Source: Sweltsa coloradensis
Lineage: Eukaryota; Arthropoda; Insecta; Plecoptera; Chloroperlidae
Assembly: GCA_024449915.1 (NCBI GenBank)
Contig: JAMZAV010000166.1
Location: 372,001-436,000 of the forward strand
Length of the DNA: 64,000 nucleotides
Direction: 5' to 3'
This document shows, piece after piece, positions 23,137-35,500 of this stretch; the first letter of the stretch is position 1; each line of letters begins with the position of its first letter. The notes under the pieces were generated by a model, which had not been told where the DNA came from, ran no database searches, and saw only the letters and a program-made list of their open reading frames with translations. A program made the translations under genes and the position numbers.

Positions 23137-24750
23137 CTAGGAAAACGCCAAAGTCGTTGTTAGACGAGTGAGTGAGTCAAGTGTTGAGTACCATGGGAAC
23201 ATTGCATTTACTCCCCCTACATAGGCTAAGGCTGGATCCAGCATGGTTCTTTCCTCCCTAGCCTGTCATAGGCAAGAGTAGTGCATTTTGACCTTAAAGT
23301 TGACGCACCCTTATACCAATCTAAGCTCAAAACCCTATCGTTTATACCTTATTGTATCAATCAACTAAAATGCAAATGTTCCCAGGTACTGAACACAATA
23401 AGACTCGCTCACAAGTCAAACAACGACTTTGGCGTTTTCCTAGTCTAGTTGACTATGGCGCCTTTATACCCGGAATATAGGAGACCCGGGTTCTAACAAC
23501 GGTCGGGATAAAAAAAATTGGATTGTTGGATGACCGTAGCGAGCGAAGTAAAGACTTCCAATTTCACTGACCCCCCCAAAAAATTTTGCTCGGGTGTTTT
23601 TTTTGTTTGTTTGTTTGTTTGTTTGTTTTTTGTTTGTTTGTTTGTTTGATTTTTTTGTTTTTCTGTCTGTTTGTTCGCACGATTCCGGGCAAACGGCATA
23701 AGCGATCTTGATGAAAATTATAGGGGACCTTTGTTTTTTCTGAACTTAGGCTTGCCACGTTTTTGGGTACAATCGAAGAAATATTTCTCATGAATATCGT
23801 ACTTTTACGATTTTTTTCGATTTTTATTGCGATACTTTCGTGACATTTGGGCCGATTCTGACCAAACGGGTGGGGCAACAACATTCATATTTCACATGGA
23901 CATTAAGGTAATGGTGATGTATTGCTTTCTGAAAGAAAAAGTTGAAAAAGTTAGACAGAATCTATAGAAATAAAGCTACTTTAATATAAGTTTTTTGATT
24001 TTTTGTGCGATATTTTCGTGCCATTTGGGCCAATTCTGACCAAACGGGAGGGGCTACAACGTTCATATTATACATGGTCATTAAGAGGTTATGGTGATGT
24101 AGTACCTTTTGAAAGAAAAAGTTGAAAAAGTTAGCCAGAATCCATAGAAATAAAGCTTTTAATATAAGTTTTTTACGGTAAATAATACCAATTGACAGGT
24201 AACAATAGAAACTTGACAACAATCACCTACAATGCGTAGGCAGCAAAACAAAGCACTTGCAAAAGTAAAGATATCCCACGCAAACAAAAAACTTAAAAAA
24301 AGCTCATCCATCAACGCGGCGGGACTTTAGCGTTTTCCTAGTGTTAGAAAATTAATGAACTTGTTTGGAATCGCATAATATCAGTACTATAGCAAAACAT
24401 AGCCAGTACGAAATACGTGTAAAGATTGCAAGTTTCACTCAATCTCCCAGCGGAATGTTGGGGAACCTTCAGCGTGCAAGATTCGGCACACCTTGGTTAC
24501 CGCTTGACATTCTAAAAATGATTCGATAAAAATGTTTTTCAAGGACAAAACTGTTGTCTTTAGATAACATCCCATATTTCAGCCTATATTATCAATTTAT
24601 TATGTCTTGTAGGTTTAAATCGCATCGGATTTTGCTCAAAATATTAACTGCACGCTAAAGACTTGTACTCACAAAAACTCACAAAAAACAGATCTTGTGC
24701 CGTTTAACTTGCGATGTAAGACTCAGTCGCTTCGCTCCCTCGTCTAACAA
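23137..24750 (-). mobile_element. D element copy 3, interrupted by an A2 insertion
   Basis: On the minus strand the head is at 24750 (TTGTTAGACGAGGGAGCGAA) and the CTAG tail at 23137-23140. The body shares blocks with the D copies at 48.4-50.4 kb: CATAGCCAGTACGAAATACG (24389), CTTGTAGGTTTAAATCGCA (24607), the tRNA-like module (23446-23510) and the palindromic tail (23137-23444). The A2 at 23526-24341 splits it. Removing that leaves about 0.8 kb. Confidence 0.7.
23526..24341 (+). mobile_element. A2 Helitron-like element nested in D copy 3
   Basis: Head TTGGATGACCGTAGCGAGCG, tail AACGCGGCGGGACTTTAGCG then TTTTCCTAG followed by T. It contains a long (TTTG)n run (23600-23660) and an internal partial duplication (about 23815-23975 repeated at 23990-24170). 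It sits inside D sequence, so it is younger than D copy 3. Confidence 0.78.
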
Positions 24751-25299
24751 CTACTTTTATGATTGATCTTTTGACCAAGTTTTATCTTCTTTGCTATAAA
24801 ACGAAAAGCACTAGTACGTGAATACCCTAAATAGGAGGCGCAGCTTGACGTATTTACGTTTAATGGCGTTTTATCTTCTTTATTGTGTTGGTGGATCAGC
24901 AAGGTGTATACAAATCACCCCTTTGGGGAAGACTAATACTGCCGCGCCGCCGCCCCCCCCCCCCCCCCCCCCGCCCTGCTCGCTTATTAAAACAAAAACA
25001 AACGACGAAACTCAATGTAATGTTCGGTTTTTATCTTATGACGTGACTCAAACTCACGCACCCGGACGGAAGTGATGGTGGGCAGGCGGGTGAGGGATGT
25101 ATAATAGTATAGCGGAGCTTCACTCTTATATCTTTCAAACTAAAACAAGATTATAACTTATCTATTTACATGCAAATATGACGATTAACCAGTTTTATGA
25201 ACTTAGTAAAAAATCATAGTGTTCCACTAATTCTTGATTGATTGATTGATTGTCTTGATTATCATAAATTATGAATGCTTAAAAAATTCTGTAACTTAC
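24751..25299. other. Unassigned intron downstream of exon B
   Basis: Holds a 20-C tract (24953-24972) and a (TTGA)n-like run at 25234-25252. The frame at 24818-25075 is open mainly because of poly-proline coding from the C tract and is not regarded as a gene. Confidence 0.5.
24953..24972 (+). repeat. Poly-C tract (20 C)
   Basis: The longest of three C homopolymers in the window, flanked by GCCGCGCCGCCG. Confidence 0.95.
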
Positions 25300-25434
25300 G
25301 TCTTGGTGATGGTGGTCGAGTAGATGATGGAAGGTAGAGCGAGAAGACTGCTTGCTACCCAGATGATACACAATGCCAGCCTGGCTCGACGCCTCGACAT
25401 TCTGTGCTGTAGTGGTCGGACGATGGCCATGTAC
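25300..25434 (-). CDS. TACR-like: Tachykinin-receptor-like GPCR, internal exon B (DRY tyrosine, ICL2, TM4)
   Basis: The next exon of the same receptor. The minus strand shows a TTTGCAG acceptor, then one base that completes the Arg codon left open by exon A, then YMAIVRPLQHRMS. Joined to exon A this gives LDRYMAIVRPLQ, the extended DRY region that couples to the G protein. TM4 follows (ARLALCIIWVASSLLALPS, with the hallmark Trp) and then the start of ECL2 (IIYSTTITKT). The exon closes with a GTAAGT donor in phase 2. It is 135 bp long and fits exons A and C without stops or frame changes. The intron falls inside the DRY arginine codon. The two apparent ATG-started frames here run through the acceptor and are not separate genes. 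Confidence 0.88.
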
Positions 25435-28400
25435 CTGCAAACACGACACACAAACACAAGTGTAAGTGGTTGAGATATAGTCATTCGTGTTGGTAAATAC
25501 TTCATTCAATCATACACTCATACACTCAATACAGGTTCAGTTTGATATGCGATTTGCAAAATAGCTATAATTAAGACTTAGCAAAATATTTGAAACTATT
25601 AAAAAAAATGTTACATTTCTATACTTTCTACTATAAACAAATTAAGAGCATCGAACAAATCATATTTCAAAGAAATTAAGGAATTATATGGACACCAAAT
25701 TTAACGATCACAATTTAGTTGTGTAGGAATGGTTCACGGGGTGGAAGGAGGGAGGTCATTGAACATAGGACGGGGTTGATAAACACAGTAGGGGTATGCA
25801 TAGTAAAATAAATCAAAATATTATTTTCAACATCACCAACACATCTCTAACGCTCGCGTGTGACAAATGGGTCTACAGTACACACGAGCATATTACAACA
25901 TTTGCTTGATAAACCCGCTTTCCCGGTACGCTGAGTGTTGAGTAACTCAAGTAGGTCCTAATAGGACACATGATTTTAAATTGGCCGCGTTATGAGCCGT
26001 GCTGCTATGGATCTTTCCTACCCCGTGTCTAAACAGTGACGGGGTTTATTTATACATTGGCTTGTTTACGATCTTGCAATATCAAACGGTTGCTGTTCAT
26101 CCATGTGGAATAGCGTGCGTGATATCACTCAATCATCCTGTGTAGTATAGGCCTACGGGGATTCCTATTCGATACATTCAGTCTGCAGAACCACGTAGGT
26201 AGGTATACAATTCATCAAGTCAATATTTAATGAAGGTATCAAATAGAAGGATAAATTGGCAACTAAATTAAGATAAATTAAGTCGTTTCATGTATTTTAC
26301 AAAGCACGGTTACGGGAGTACCCAAAATAGGGGGAGAATAAACAAATAACATGTCCTACTTCCTCCTGAAATTGAGATGTTTTTTCAGTAATATACTCAG
26401 GTACCCACTTCTTTATCTGCACACTTACTCATCCACAACTGCGGTTTAAAGAATACTTTTCTGCAAATCACATTATGATCTTGCATTAAACATTAATTGC
26501 TGCAAATATACTTTTTTCTCGGGTGAACTTCCGTGGGATAATGAATGAGTGAATACAGAAAGTAAATAAACATTACAAAGTAAAAGCATTCACTGTAGTA
26601 AGATATTAGATACAAATATTTGCTAAACAGCTTCTTTACAACCTACTGAAATGATCTCTTTCGTCACTAACCGCACCTCAAATATTCGGTCATTGAATCA
26701 TTGTCGAAGAACACCGGTTGCACTGTGTGCATTGAGGTCATAGTATTATGTATATAGAAATATGTCTACGCTGCTGTGTCTACGTTGTTGTGTTGTTGTT
26801 GCAGAAATTTTACAACATTTTGAGAACATTTTGAGCATAATGAGTTCTTGGCTTCACTGTACTGCATGGTGTGTTCAAGAGGAAAATACTTATGTGAAAA
26901 TTCAAGATTCATATGCCAGAATCTCATTATAATTAACAATACATGTAATAAAAGTGTGATAAGTATCGCCAAAGCGTGCCCCATTGATAAGCGATCCTAC
27001 TGAGAACCTTGCCACTATGTGCGGAGAACAATATACACAATGTAATGAAATCCAATGTTCGTCAAAAACAATGTGCAAGTCTCAGTTTCGTTTTTAATTA
27101 CGATCATAGAGAAAAAAATGCCAAAGAATAATGACAATATTGCAAGCTTAATTATAGAAAAAGACTGCTCAAGGAACAAGAATTTAAGGAATTTAAAAAT
27201 TAATTAAGAGCGCCCAATTAAAAAGTTGTTATTCATGTAACTTAAAGGGTTTTTTAGAACTGTCTGACAAGCAATTACCGTTTTTGTCATCTTTCATTAC
27301 AAAGATAGAAGGGAAATTAAGACTCGATTGGAAATTCGTAGACTAAACAATCTAGTAATATAATTTCTTATAGTGAACTGTTTTAGAAGTATAGAACTAT
27401 AGTTTGGACTATAAAGTCTGAATTAATAGAATTCAGTCTACAAAATTAATATCAGGTGGCAAAGAGAAATTCAAGACAAGCATAGCAGAGTATTCTAGTT
27501 AATGGAATGCAACAAGGTAGTTGCTTTTACTACCTACTAATACGTACCTATTTATACTAACATTATCCTGTTTGTGTAAGTGGTGTGATTATGTAAATGT
27601 AGATGTAAATGTAAATGTTAATAAAATGGAAGTGTAAGTGTGAAAGTGTAAGCACATCTAAATGAAAATGAAAATGAAAAAGAAAATGAAAATATAATTC
27701 AAAATGTAAATGAAAATGAAAATGTAAATATAATTGTAAATGTAAATGTAAATGTAAATGTAATAATTTTAAATATCAATTTTAATGACAATGTAAGGTT
27801 TAATGTTTTAAAATAAAATTAGACTTGAAAAATAAAATGTAAACACTATCCTTTAAAAAAAAATTATATGGTTGTTTAGTAAAAAATAAATAGTTGGAAT
27901 CCACTAAAATGTTTTTTTTTAAATCCTTTTATTGTCTGGAAGGCAACCTTTGTGATAAAGGCCTTTGTTCAAAAGAATAATGTTCTACAAGAAAATAAAA
28001 GTAGTTCCTATGGCAATATAATTAAATAGGCCCAGCTTACTAATGAGAGGGATAATATCAGGTGATAATGGCATGATTGATGTAGAAGCTAGAAGATACA
28101 AGTTACCCAGCTTTTGCGGCTATCTCAAATCACGAAACTTCGAAATGGAAGTACGAAGACCAGTCCTCGACGATAATAAGTTAATAACTAACGTTACTAT
28201 TATGAATTAATAAAAAAGCTTGTGTACCTTGAGAAATACAATCCATCTAGTCTATAAGCATTCGAGTGTATGCAGGTACAGGCAGCCTATTTGATAGTAA
28301 GCCAAGCTCCATTTGTACTATAATGTTGCTTTTATAACTGTTGTTGGGGGTTAATTATGCAGTGTTATAACGGATTTAGATAATAAGTAATAAGTAAATA

Positions 28401-28942
28401 CTTGTTGTAAATGTGAGAGGATTTTGTATTCTCATGTGACGGTTTACAAAACTTATCACAATTAAAGCGCAGATTAGTTACAGTGTAGCCTAATTTAGGT
28501 TAAAAAATATTGTTTTAAGTTCACAAATTAATCATCTGAACGAGGGAGGGATATCGATTTCTCTCAAATAATTACAAATTCTATTTTACCTTGCAAGCTA
28601 CTTTTTCATTGCCTACCCTCATTAGCTTCATTGGCTTTTGTTTATTTTAAAGAAATGTTACGTCATACCTTTTGCCTTTATCCAAACCCCTTTCAAGATT
28701 TTTTACCTAACGAGAAAATCGGATATGGCAAAGAAATATTCTTTTCATTGGATCTTCTATAATATTGACAACCTCGTCATAATATTATGTATTTTAAATT
28801 CATGACGCGTGGGTCCGCTTTTTCAGTTTTGAAAACTAATAGGCCCAATTATTATGTAATGAGCTCAGGTTTTAAACTTTTGTGTCGATAGTCAAAAATA
28901 ATATACAAAACTAAAGTATGGAGTTAAAGAGATATTATTATA
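25435..28942. other. AT-rich intron, mostly unassigned
   Basis: The segment next to exon B has the branch/polypyrimidine side of the acceptor. A copy of the ACGGGAGTACCCAAAATAGG phrase is at 26312. Otherwise only the microsatellite at 27590-27770 stands out. Confidence 0.5.
27590..27770 (+). repeat. (AAATGT)n-type microsatellite
   Basis: Imperfect hexamer/pentamer units of GTAAAT and GAAAAT over about 180 bp. Confidence 0.88.
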
Positions 28943-29051
28943 ATAGTACGGATCTATAAGGGACAGTTTGTAGGGAGGACAAGTTAGGGTTAATCTGTTA
29001 GGAATTCATTTTAAATGAATGAACAAACTGTCCCTTATAGATCCGTACTAT
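28943..29051. repeat. 109-bp MITE-like inverted repeat
   Basis: 29-bp arms at 28943-28971 and 29023-29051, starting ATAGTACGGATCTATAAGGG and mirrored exactly. The right arm is also the first boundary motif of the following tandem repeat. Confidence 0.85.
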
Positions 29052-29965
29052 AGGCTAGGCCCTACACTATATTTTAAATTCAATAATAATACCTTTCATA
29101 AAATCATTATATCATAGGATAGGGCTACCTATTACTCATTTCATTTTTTTCATTTCAATACTCAATTATTCAATTCAAATAACTTCAATTCTCAATACCG
29201 GTACTAGTATACCATACTAGTACTAGGCCTATTATATAAACTTGATTCTCATTGAAATTCTCATTCTATTTGATTATTTATTTTATATTTAGTAAATTTA
29301 TAAATTTACCTTGTTCTCCACTACAAACTTTCCCTTATAGATCCGTACTATAGGCCCTACACGTATATTTTAAGTTCAAAACTAATCCCTATTAAACATA
29401 AAACAATAATACATAATCATATCATACCATATGCTAGCGTTTTATATTATTATACATCCTAATGAACATCGTATTGTATTATATCATATCGATAACTCAT
29501 TTCATTTTTTCATTTCATTATTGAATTAATCAATTCAAACAACTTCTATTCTCAATACTTGTATACTATACTAATAATACATATAACTTGATTAACATAA
29601 AATACACATTTTATTTGATTATCCATTTTATATATTTAGTAAATTTTTAAATTTACCTGCCCCTTATAGATTCGTACTACTACACGTACCCTTATAGATT
29701 CGTACTACTACACGTATATATTAAATACAATACTAATTCCATTTCATAATCATTATATCATATCATATGCTAGTGTTTTATATTATTATTCATCCTAAAT
29801 AACATCGTATTGTATCATATCAAACCAATTACTCATTTCATTTTTTCATTTCAATACTCAATTAATCTCTTCCAACAACCTTCTCAATACTAGTAACCAT
29901 ACTAGTAATTTGATTCACATGACATATGCATTCTATTTTATTATTCATTTTTTACCATGTTTTAG
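29031..29965 (+). repeat. Tandem repeat of about 300-330 bp, three units
   Basis: Units begin at CCCTTATAGATCCGTACTA (29032, 29332) and a variant with ATTCGTACTA (29661). The last has an extra 28-bp partial duplication (29661-29688 and 29689-29716). Each unit continues with a run of TCATTTCATTTTTTCATTTC and ends near AAATTTACC. The boundary motif equals one arm of the inverted repeat at 28943-29051. Confidence 0.8.
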
Positions 29966-30639
29966 CCTTAGAAACTATTCACTCCCTCTTCACGAAGAGG
30001 TGTATACTTGTACCATGTATTAGTCTTAAGTGAATAAAGATCTACTCTACTCTACTCTACTCTATTGTATGTTTTTTATTCAGGACAATTTGTCCAAATA
30101 AGTTCGTACATTACATACAAAATTACATAGTTTGAAAAATATTCACCGGAGTAATAGTAAACCCAATATCTTTTCTTTCACTCAGAGCAATTATTATATC
30201 TAATTTACCAGCACGGAATACATTTTTTTGGTTTAGCGGATGAAACCCTAACTTGTTGATGATTGATGAATTCCTAACTTGTTGATGATTGATGAATTCC
30301 TTAGCAAACTCACTCAATAATTAAATTAGTCTCTCATCAGCAGAATACAACGCTCTAATTAATACATTCCCTTCCTTGCAGAGAGATGGCGGGGTAAGAA
30401 GTTTACACTTGTGAAACCCCTAGCGCGATGTGACGACCCTTTTTACATCAACTGCGAGAGATACCGCCGTTGGCATCACCGGTCATACACTCTGCATCAC
30501 CAATGATCGTATACTCAAGACAAGACTGCTTGATCCTATCATCCTACTGATGGTAACAAACACTGGTTTAGTATCATTTATATGCGGTGCCATATTAATT
30601 GTTTATGTTTTGTTGCTTGACGTCCCTATTATTGCAATA
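29966..30639. other. Unassigned sequence with a short (CTACT)n run
   Basis: (TCTAC)n lies at 30041-30065. A 24-bp direct duplication (CTAACTTGTTGATGATTGAT) occurs at about 30249 and 30273. No coding signal. Confidence 0.45.
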
Positions 30640-30690
30640 CAGCTATTCGAGACGATGAGTGGTGATGGATTAGAGTGAAGTACAATTTAA
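30640..30690 (-). repeat. Dispersed repeat E, terminal fragment
   Basis: GCTATTCGAGACGATGAGTG and GTGATGGATTAGAGTGAAGT match the end of the E copies at 39480-39740 and 41768-41865. Confidence 0.5.
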
Positions 30691-30703
30691 AAATATGCCT
30701 TAT

Positions 30704-30775
30704 GAGGGATTCGAAGCCACGTCCTCTTAATGTCATACGCTTCGGGTCTACGCCCGATTCGCAATCGATACTGCG
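30704..30775 (-). repeat. tRNA-like SINE remnant
   Basis: The minus strand contains GTGGCTTCGAATCCCTCA, a good pol III B-box match, preceded by about 45 bases with no clear A box. A tRNA-derived retroposon fragment is more likely than a functional tRNA. Confidence 0.4.
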
Positions 30776-30794
30776 AACGGCATTACATTATTAA

Positions 30795-31380
30795 CTATAG
30801 GCCGCTTCGCGAACGCTTTTTTTAGTCGCGTTGATGGATGAGCTTTATAAATAAGTTTTTAGTTTGCCTGGGATTACTTTTCCAAGTTCTTTTTGAACGT
30901 ATTGTAGGTGATTGTTATCAAGTTTCTATTGTTACTTGTTAATTGTTATAAATAAACCTGGAAAAACTTATATTTAAACCTTTATTTCTATGGATTCTGG
31001 CTAACTTTTCCAATTTTTCTTTCAAAAGGTACTACATCACCATAACCTTAATGTACATGTAAAAATGAACGTTGTAGCCCCACCCGTTTAGTCAGAATCG
31101 AGCCGCACAAATGTAACGAAAATATCGCACTAAACATAAAAAAAATCGTAAAAGTACGATATGCATGATAAATATTTCTTCGATTGTACCCAAAAACGTG
31201 GCAGGTCTAAGTTCAGAGATTTCGAAGGTCGACTCCAATTTTTATCAAGATCGCATATGCCGTTTTTCCCTGTAGGGAGCGAACAAACAGACAAATATAT
31301 ATATATAAAAAAAAAAAAAACACCCGAACTAATTTTTTGGAGGAGTCAGTGAAATTGAAGTCTTCACTTCGCTCATCCAA
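30795..31380 (-). mobile_element. A2 Helitron-like element (alternative tail)
   Basis: Head TTGGATGAGCGAAGTGAAGA on the minus strand. Tail with AAGCGTTCGCGAAGCGGCC ending CTATAG followed by T. It lies head-to-head with the A1 element starting at 31384. Confidence 0.72.
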
Positions 31381-31383
31381 TTA

Positions 31384-32140
31384 TTGGATGAGCGTTAGCG
31401 AGCGAAGCGAAGAATTCCATTTCACTACACTGAAGAAAAAAATCCGGAATGTTATGTTTTTTTTTGTTTTTTTTTTATGTATTTTTGTCTGTTTGATAAC
31501 ACGATTCCGGCTAAACCGATACTCCGACTGCAATGAAATTTTATGGAGGTCTTCGAAATCTCTGAACTTAGAACTGCCACGTTTTTTGAGCACAATCGGA
31601 AAATAATTTCTCATGAAAATCGCAATTTTACGATTTTTTAACATTTCTTTGACTTACAACACCTACATGCTTCGTCCCGATTGTAATGATTTTTTCACAG
31701 AACCTTAATTTCATGAATTGATATATTCATGTGAAATTTGAGCGTTATCAAAAACTATTTTTACGAAATCGCAATTTTACGACTTTTTCGATTTTTAAAA
31801 TTTCTTTGGCAAATAACACCTACATGATATATCCTATTGTAATGATTTTTTTCACAGAACCTTAATTTATAAATTAATATATTCTTGTAAAATTTGTGCG
31901 CCAATCGAATAATTATTTCTTATGAAAATTTCAATATTATGATTTTTTCCTTTTTTTTAAATTACGATTAATTAAAAAAAAAAAAAAAAAGTTAATTTTT
32001 TTAAAATTTAATTTAATTTAAAAAATTCAATTTAGTTATGATTTTTTCACAGAACAACAGAAAATCCGCATAAACACATGGCAGCTCAATGCACCAATTA
32101 CGCTCATCCAACAACGCGCGGGACTTAAGAGTTTTCCTAG
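31384..32140 (+). mobile_element. A1 Helitron-like element
   Basis: Head TTGGATGAGCGTTAGCGAGC. Tail ACGCGCGGGACTTAAGAG then TTTTCCTAG followed by T. The interior holds about 165-bp tandem units, each with CATTGTAATGATTTTTTCAC or a close variant. Confidence 0.78.
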
Positions 32141-32479
32141 TACATAAATATACTTTTGCTCGTTTATATACATACTAGTTCATCAAACGCATTCGCAGCC
32201 AAAACGATACAAAAATACAATGCATCCTGACCGACCATCAAAACATTTTCTTTGCATCCTGAAAGCCTGCCAAACATCGTCGCCCGGTTTTAGAGCCAAG
32301 GCGTTTGCAACTTGAAGTCACCTATGGCTGGGTGCAGACTCCATTGACTACTCCCTTTTCTCTAAAGGTAAGTTAAAGTAATTCTCCCAAACCGCTCTGC
32401 GTTGCTCGTCGTCCCTTTTAGCGCATTGCGAGCTACATACGTTATGCGTAAATACGTGAATCTCGTGAGTGGTGACTGA
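32141..32479. other. Spacer between two A1 elements
   Basis: About 340 bp of mixed composition with no recognised feature. Confidence 0.45.
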
Positions 32480-33245
32480 TTGGATGAGCGTAGCGAGCGA
32501 AGCGAAGATTCCATTTCACTACACCGGAGAAAAAAATCCGGAATTTTTTTTTTTCTTTCTTTCTTTCTGTATTTTTTGTCTGTTTGGTTAGCACGATTCC
32601 GGCAAAACCGATACTCCGATTGCGATGAAATTTCATGGAGGCCTTCGAAATCTTTGAACATAGAACTGCCACGTTTTTGAGCGCAATCGAGAAATTTTTT
32701 CTCATAAAAAACGCAATTTTACGATTTTTTTCGATTTTTAAAAACTTTCTTCGACTTATAACACCTACATGCTTCAACCGATTGTAATGATTTTTTAACA
32801 GAACCTTAATTTCATGAATTAAGATATTCGTGCGAAATTTGAGCGTAATCGAAAAATTATTTCTCATGAAAATCGAAATTTTACGGGTTTTTTTCTTTTT
32901 TAAAACAATTCTTTGACTTATTACACCTACATGCTTTATCCTATTGTAATTATTTTTTCACAGAACCTTAATTTCATGAATTAATATATTCGTGTTAAAT
33001 TTGAGCGCAATCGAATATTTATTTCTTATGAAAATTGCAATTTTACGATTTTTTTCTTTGTTAAAAAATTACGAATAATTAAAAAAATTAAGTTATTTTT
33101 TTATTTAATTTAATTTAATTAAAAAAAATCTTCGACTAAGTAATGATTTTTTCACAGAACAACATAAAATCCGCGTAACACATGGCAGCTCAATGCACCA
33201 ATTACGCTCATCCAACAACGCGGCGGGACTTAAGCGTTTTCCTAG
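32480..33245 (+). mobile_element. A1 Helitron-like element
   Basis: Head TTGGATGAGCGTAGCGAGCG. Tail AACGCGGCGGGACTTAAGCG then TTTTCCTAG followed by T. Three internal tandem units are marked by TAATGATTTTTTCACAGAAC-like phrases. Apparent frames such as 32442-32867 read through the non-coding repeat. Confidence 0.8.
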
Positions 33246-33335
33246 TAACAGTAATTTTGTTCAGCACGCGAACATTTGGGCGATAGACATATTCTATGTT
33301 GTGTAGGGCGGCACTGGATTGGGTAAGATATTGCT

Positions 33336-33508
33336 ATATTTCCTATTGAAAATATCGATCTTTGGTTAGTTACCGCTCACTCGTCGATTGCGTCGGGGCC
33401 TACAGGGTAGGCTTAGTCGCTTTGATTTACTGTCCCCCACTGAAAATTAGTTATATAACTGAGTGGGTAGACTCTAAATACAATTTATTTATTTATTTAT
33501 TTATTAAC
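33336..33508 (+). repeat. S1 retroposon-tail family, copy 3 (fullest)
   Basis: Begins near TGCTATATTTCCTATTGAAA. The body has GATCTTTGGTTAGTTACCGC and CACTCGTCGATTGCGTCGGG, the stem-loop is at 33436-33467, and the 3' end is an (ATTT)n tail. Copy 5 matches it over nearly the full length in the opposite orientation. Confidence 0.82.
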
Positions 33509-34999
33509 CCACGTAAGTTTAAATCCCAGCATATTGGACAACACGCCGTGGTATTCTGCCCATTAAAGGATTCGATTAAAGGACACGTTCGTGGATTTAC
33601 CGCTTTAATGGATATGAACTTTCAGAGATATCGCTAATCGATTCTGTGAGGCATATTGAATTCGTAGGATCACCATCCTTATATTTTTATTGTTCAATGA
33701 ATCGGTCAAGTGATAAGATAACCTTTCCTTATTCAACATGTTTCAAAACATGTGATTGTTTTATTACGTCATAGGTTTTGTATTTTGCTTTATATCATTG
33801 TGTACGACTGGACAAAGTTGGAAATCACAAGTAGCACAAGGACGCCACAAATCTAGCCAAAATGTGAGTTCGAGCTTTCTGAACTATTTATATATTACAC
33901 TTTTCTATCGGTCACGATACTGAATGATGAAAATACTCAGAAAAGTGATGCCTGCGATCTGCTTTTAAAAGTTTGGTTCCCTTTGGTCACTCGAAATATG
34001 TAAACATTGACTAAAATTGAAAATTTGGATTTTGAACTTTGAGGATTCGTAGGATACAGCCGCGACTGTAATGGACAAAGGGTTGTGTACGAGATATGGA
34101 GATTAAGCTATATCAAAAGGTGGAAACGGTACCAAAATGTGTTTATTTACTTGCATGTAATTCGAAAAGTAAGAGAGTACTGCACTCGAGAAGCTAAGCG
34201 CTGTCAATATTTTCGGGAGAAGGTATAGATAGGATAATGTCTGGACTTGACGTTGTCTATAATTGACTTATTGTAAGAAAACATTAATTTTATGTATAAG
34301 CCGGAAACTAATCACGAATGCGAAAACACAACAGTGAGTGTTAGATACGGAAAGATGCTCATAGTTTTACAAATGGTGTGTGTGGTTGTGTATAGAGGTT
34401 TTCACCTCTTCCCCCCCCCAAATTACAAGTATATATATATATATATATAGTATTGTCTGCTATACGCTTTCGAAGACAATACTCCTTCCACTAACTCGAA
34501 CCTATACTCAATCGTCCAATGACATTTTAAAAATATCTTCTTTTCATAGCAGATATCGGCACCATATTTTACCATATTTCATTTAGGCAATAAAATCTCA
34601 TTTTTATCAACCCTCAATTAACCGGATCCAACATACGTATAACCAATTAGTCATCCATCCAGATCTGGACATAAATCACCTAAACTTTCAATGTTTTAAA
34701 AAGTATTTCTTCAAAATATGTTCTTGAGGTTTATAATATTGTAATCGTCATAGTTTTTTATTTGCATTTCGTTTAGTATAATGTTCTTTTGTGCACCTGA
34801 GTAGACATATTTAGACGTTGTTTGATTTTTGATATCATTTTTATTTTTGTGTTTAGAATTTTGTTAATTTTATGTAATGCCTATATCGCACTTGTGGAGG
34901 TAACTCTGTTGTTGGTGGCAATAAATAAATAAAATAAATAAATAAATAAATGTAACGATTCCGATTAATATTATATTGATTAAGCGTTGGCTTACGCTT
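33509..34999. other. Unassigned intron with short microsatellites
   Basis: (TA)n at 34429-34450 and (AAAT)n at 34920-34951. No coding signal or repeat partner. Confidence 0.5.
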
Positions 35000-35500
35000 A
35001 TCATTTCCCCCCAAATGTTATAGTTTAAATAATCCATACTATTTGAAGATTGCGTAATTAGTTTTGTATTGACATAAATTTATCCGAAATTGCTAGCTTA
35101 ACCCAGTTACCAAACATTGTTCCGTTCAGATTTAATTAACGGAAAACTAGATATGGTCGTTACAACGGTAGCGTGTGGGGATTCGTGTAGCACACTGGTA
35201 TTGTTTCCATGATGTATTGGATGTATTAGTGGAATTGTCTCTTGTGCTGCACATTAACTAATCTGCAAATTGATTACATTATCGACGGTGGCAATTCCCA
35301 ACTTAGTTTATGCTTCCCATTAGTGTGAATGTGTTACGTAACATCTTTGATTATCTGGAATTAAATCTCATGTGCAAAATGAGCTTAATTATTAACATTT
35401 TTGCAAGTGGATCTTGTCAGACTTATTTCTGCTTTCCTCTGGAAGAAGTAATTAACTGATAATTACGTAACAATTAGCTTAATGATTGTTGTGATACTTT
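35000..35500. promoter_or_regulatory. Candidate intronic regulatory block
   Basis: A non-repetitive stretch (within this window) dense in motifs: a palindromic GTTACGTAAC bZIP-type site (35333-35342), a second TTACGTAAC (35463-35471), a TCF/LEF-type CTTTGAT (35345-35351) and several TAATTA/ATTAGC homeodomain-type cores. AT-rich DNA gives such cores by chance, so this is only a candidate. Confidence 0.25.

Larger units (their letters stand above)
14751..25299 (-). other. Intron between receptor exons B and C (about 10.5 kb)
   Basis: Donor GTAAGT after exon B, acceptor CAG before exon C. It holds one A1 element, five A2 elements (one nested in a D element), an S1 copy at 15.8 kb and one arm of a diverged repeat pair at 16.8-17.2 kb. 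Confidence 0.8.

Noticed and set aside
24818..25075. 85-codon frame with poly-proline
   Set aside because: The openness depends on a 20-C homopolymer; no start context, domain or splice evidence.
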